Assembly: GCA_029934065.1 (NCBI GenBank)
Contig: JAOZMX010000003.1
Span: 1-53,488, forward strand
DNA from: Bacteroidales bacterium
GTDB taxonomy: Bacteria; Bacteroidota; Bacteroidia; Bacteroidales; 4484-276
Direction of reading: 5' to 3'
DNA: 53,488 bases
Of the stretch, positions 53,048 to 53,488 are shown piece after piece. Every line of letters begins with the position of its first letter. The first letter of the stretch is position 1. The notes beneath the pieces are model-generated. The model was given only the letters and a program-made list of their open reading frames with translations, did not search any database and was not told where the DNA came from. The translations under genes and the position numbers were made by a program.

Positions 53048-53488
53048 GGCCAATCAGATTTAAATCCGGTATATTTTTTTTCAAATGTTTAGGAAAACAT
53101 TTCAGATCGTGTTCCAAAATATTGTGCCCGCATATAAAACAGGAATCCTTTATGAATTTCTTAAACCGTGAAATACCGATCGAATGAAAAGTTTCGCTGT
53201 CAACTTTTAATATTTTTTCTATAACTCCTAAAAATATGATCGTATTGTAATTTAAGATAGACTTTTCAAAAACCGATTTTCTCTCTAATCATTATTTCCA
53301 AGTGCAGACTTTATTTTGTTTCGATTCTTAAACAACAAGCCTTTTATGAACTATTTTGATGTTTAACAATTCCCTTCCAATTATTTAAATTTAGGGTCCT
53401 TTTCTTTTAGCATCGTACGAGTGGTAACAATGATTTCCCAACCATCCAACCCGGGTTTTAGCCCAAAACAGCCATTTGATATCAGATG

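Noticed and set aside
1-53488. tRNA, rRNA, prophage or transposase genes
   Set aside because: None could be supported by reading; no recognisable cloverleaf, integrase or IS transposase ORF.
53054-53488. Possible RNA gene or ORF at the right edge
   Set aside because: AT-rich sequence without a convincing ORF or structure; probably intergenic or the edge of a gene outside the window.

Overview
This 53.5 kb window looks like chromosomal Bacteroidota DNA. The evidence is repeated TAnnTTTG -7 promoter boxes, type IX secretion (T9SS) C-terminal domains, and Bacteroidota-style intergenic repeats. I saw no CRISPR array, rRNA, tRNA, transposase or prophage. Main content, left to right: (i) a truncated DUF1016/YhcG nuclease C-terminus; (ii) a leftward block with YjbQ, two S9 peptidases, a TlpA-like thioredoxin, a CDF transporter and a transglutaminase lipoprotein; (iii) a divergent respiratory locus. 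Its left arm is Rieske plus a cytochrome b fused to 12 c-type heme motifs. Its right arm is a PsrABC/PhsABC-like molybdoenzyme complex, a split YeeE/YedE pair and two membrane-anchored rhodanese-like proteins; (iv) an unusual intergenic foldback/REP/heptamer cluster; (v) an M14 carboxypeptidase with T9SS signal, a patatin/beta-barrel protein and a PurF-like enzyme; (vi) quinol-type NO reductase with an NsrR-like Rrf2 regulator and a shared upstream motif; (vii) an MBOAT/AlgJ-like acetylation pair; (viii) two very large tandem gingipain-like C25 proteases with divergent accessory modules, one carrying a 612-bp internal duplication and an Omp28/thioredoxin-like CxxC module; (ix) an MIO-type ammonia-lyase with an atypical selectivity dyad, a stand-alone SpoT-type HD protein, a tandem membrane-protein pair and another HD protein. 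The best candidate for an undescribed system is the 9.6-19.2 kb locus. Both rhodanese-like proteins lack the catalytic cysteine, and one instead ends in a Lys/Arg-rich tail with a terminal Gly-Gly-Cys, suggesting a periplasmic sulfur-carrier arm. All calls come from reading the sequence; no database search was run.
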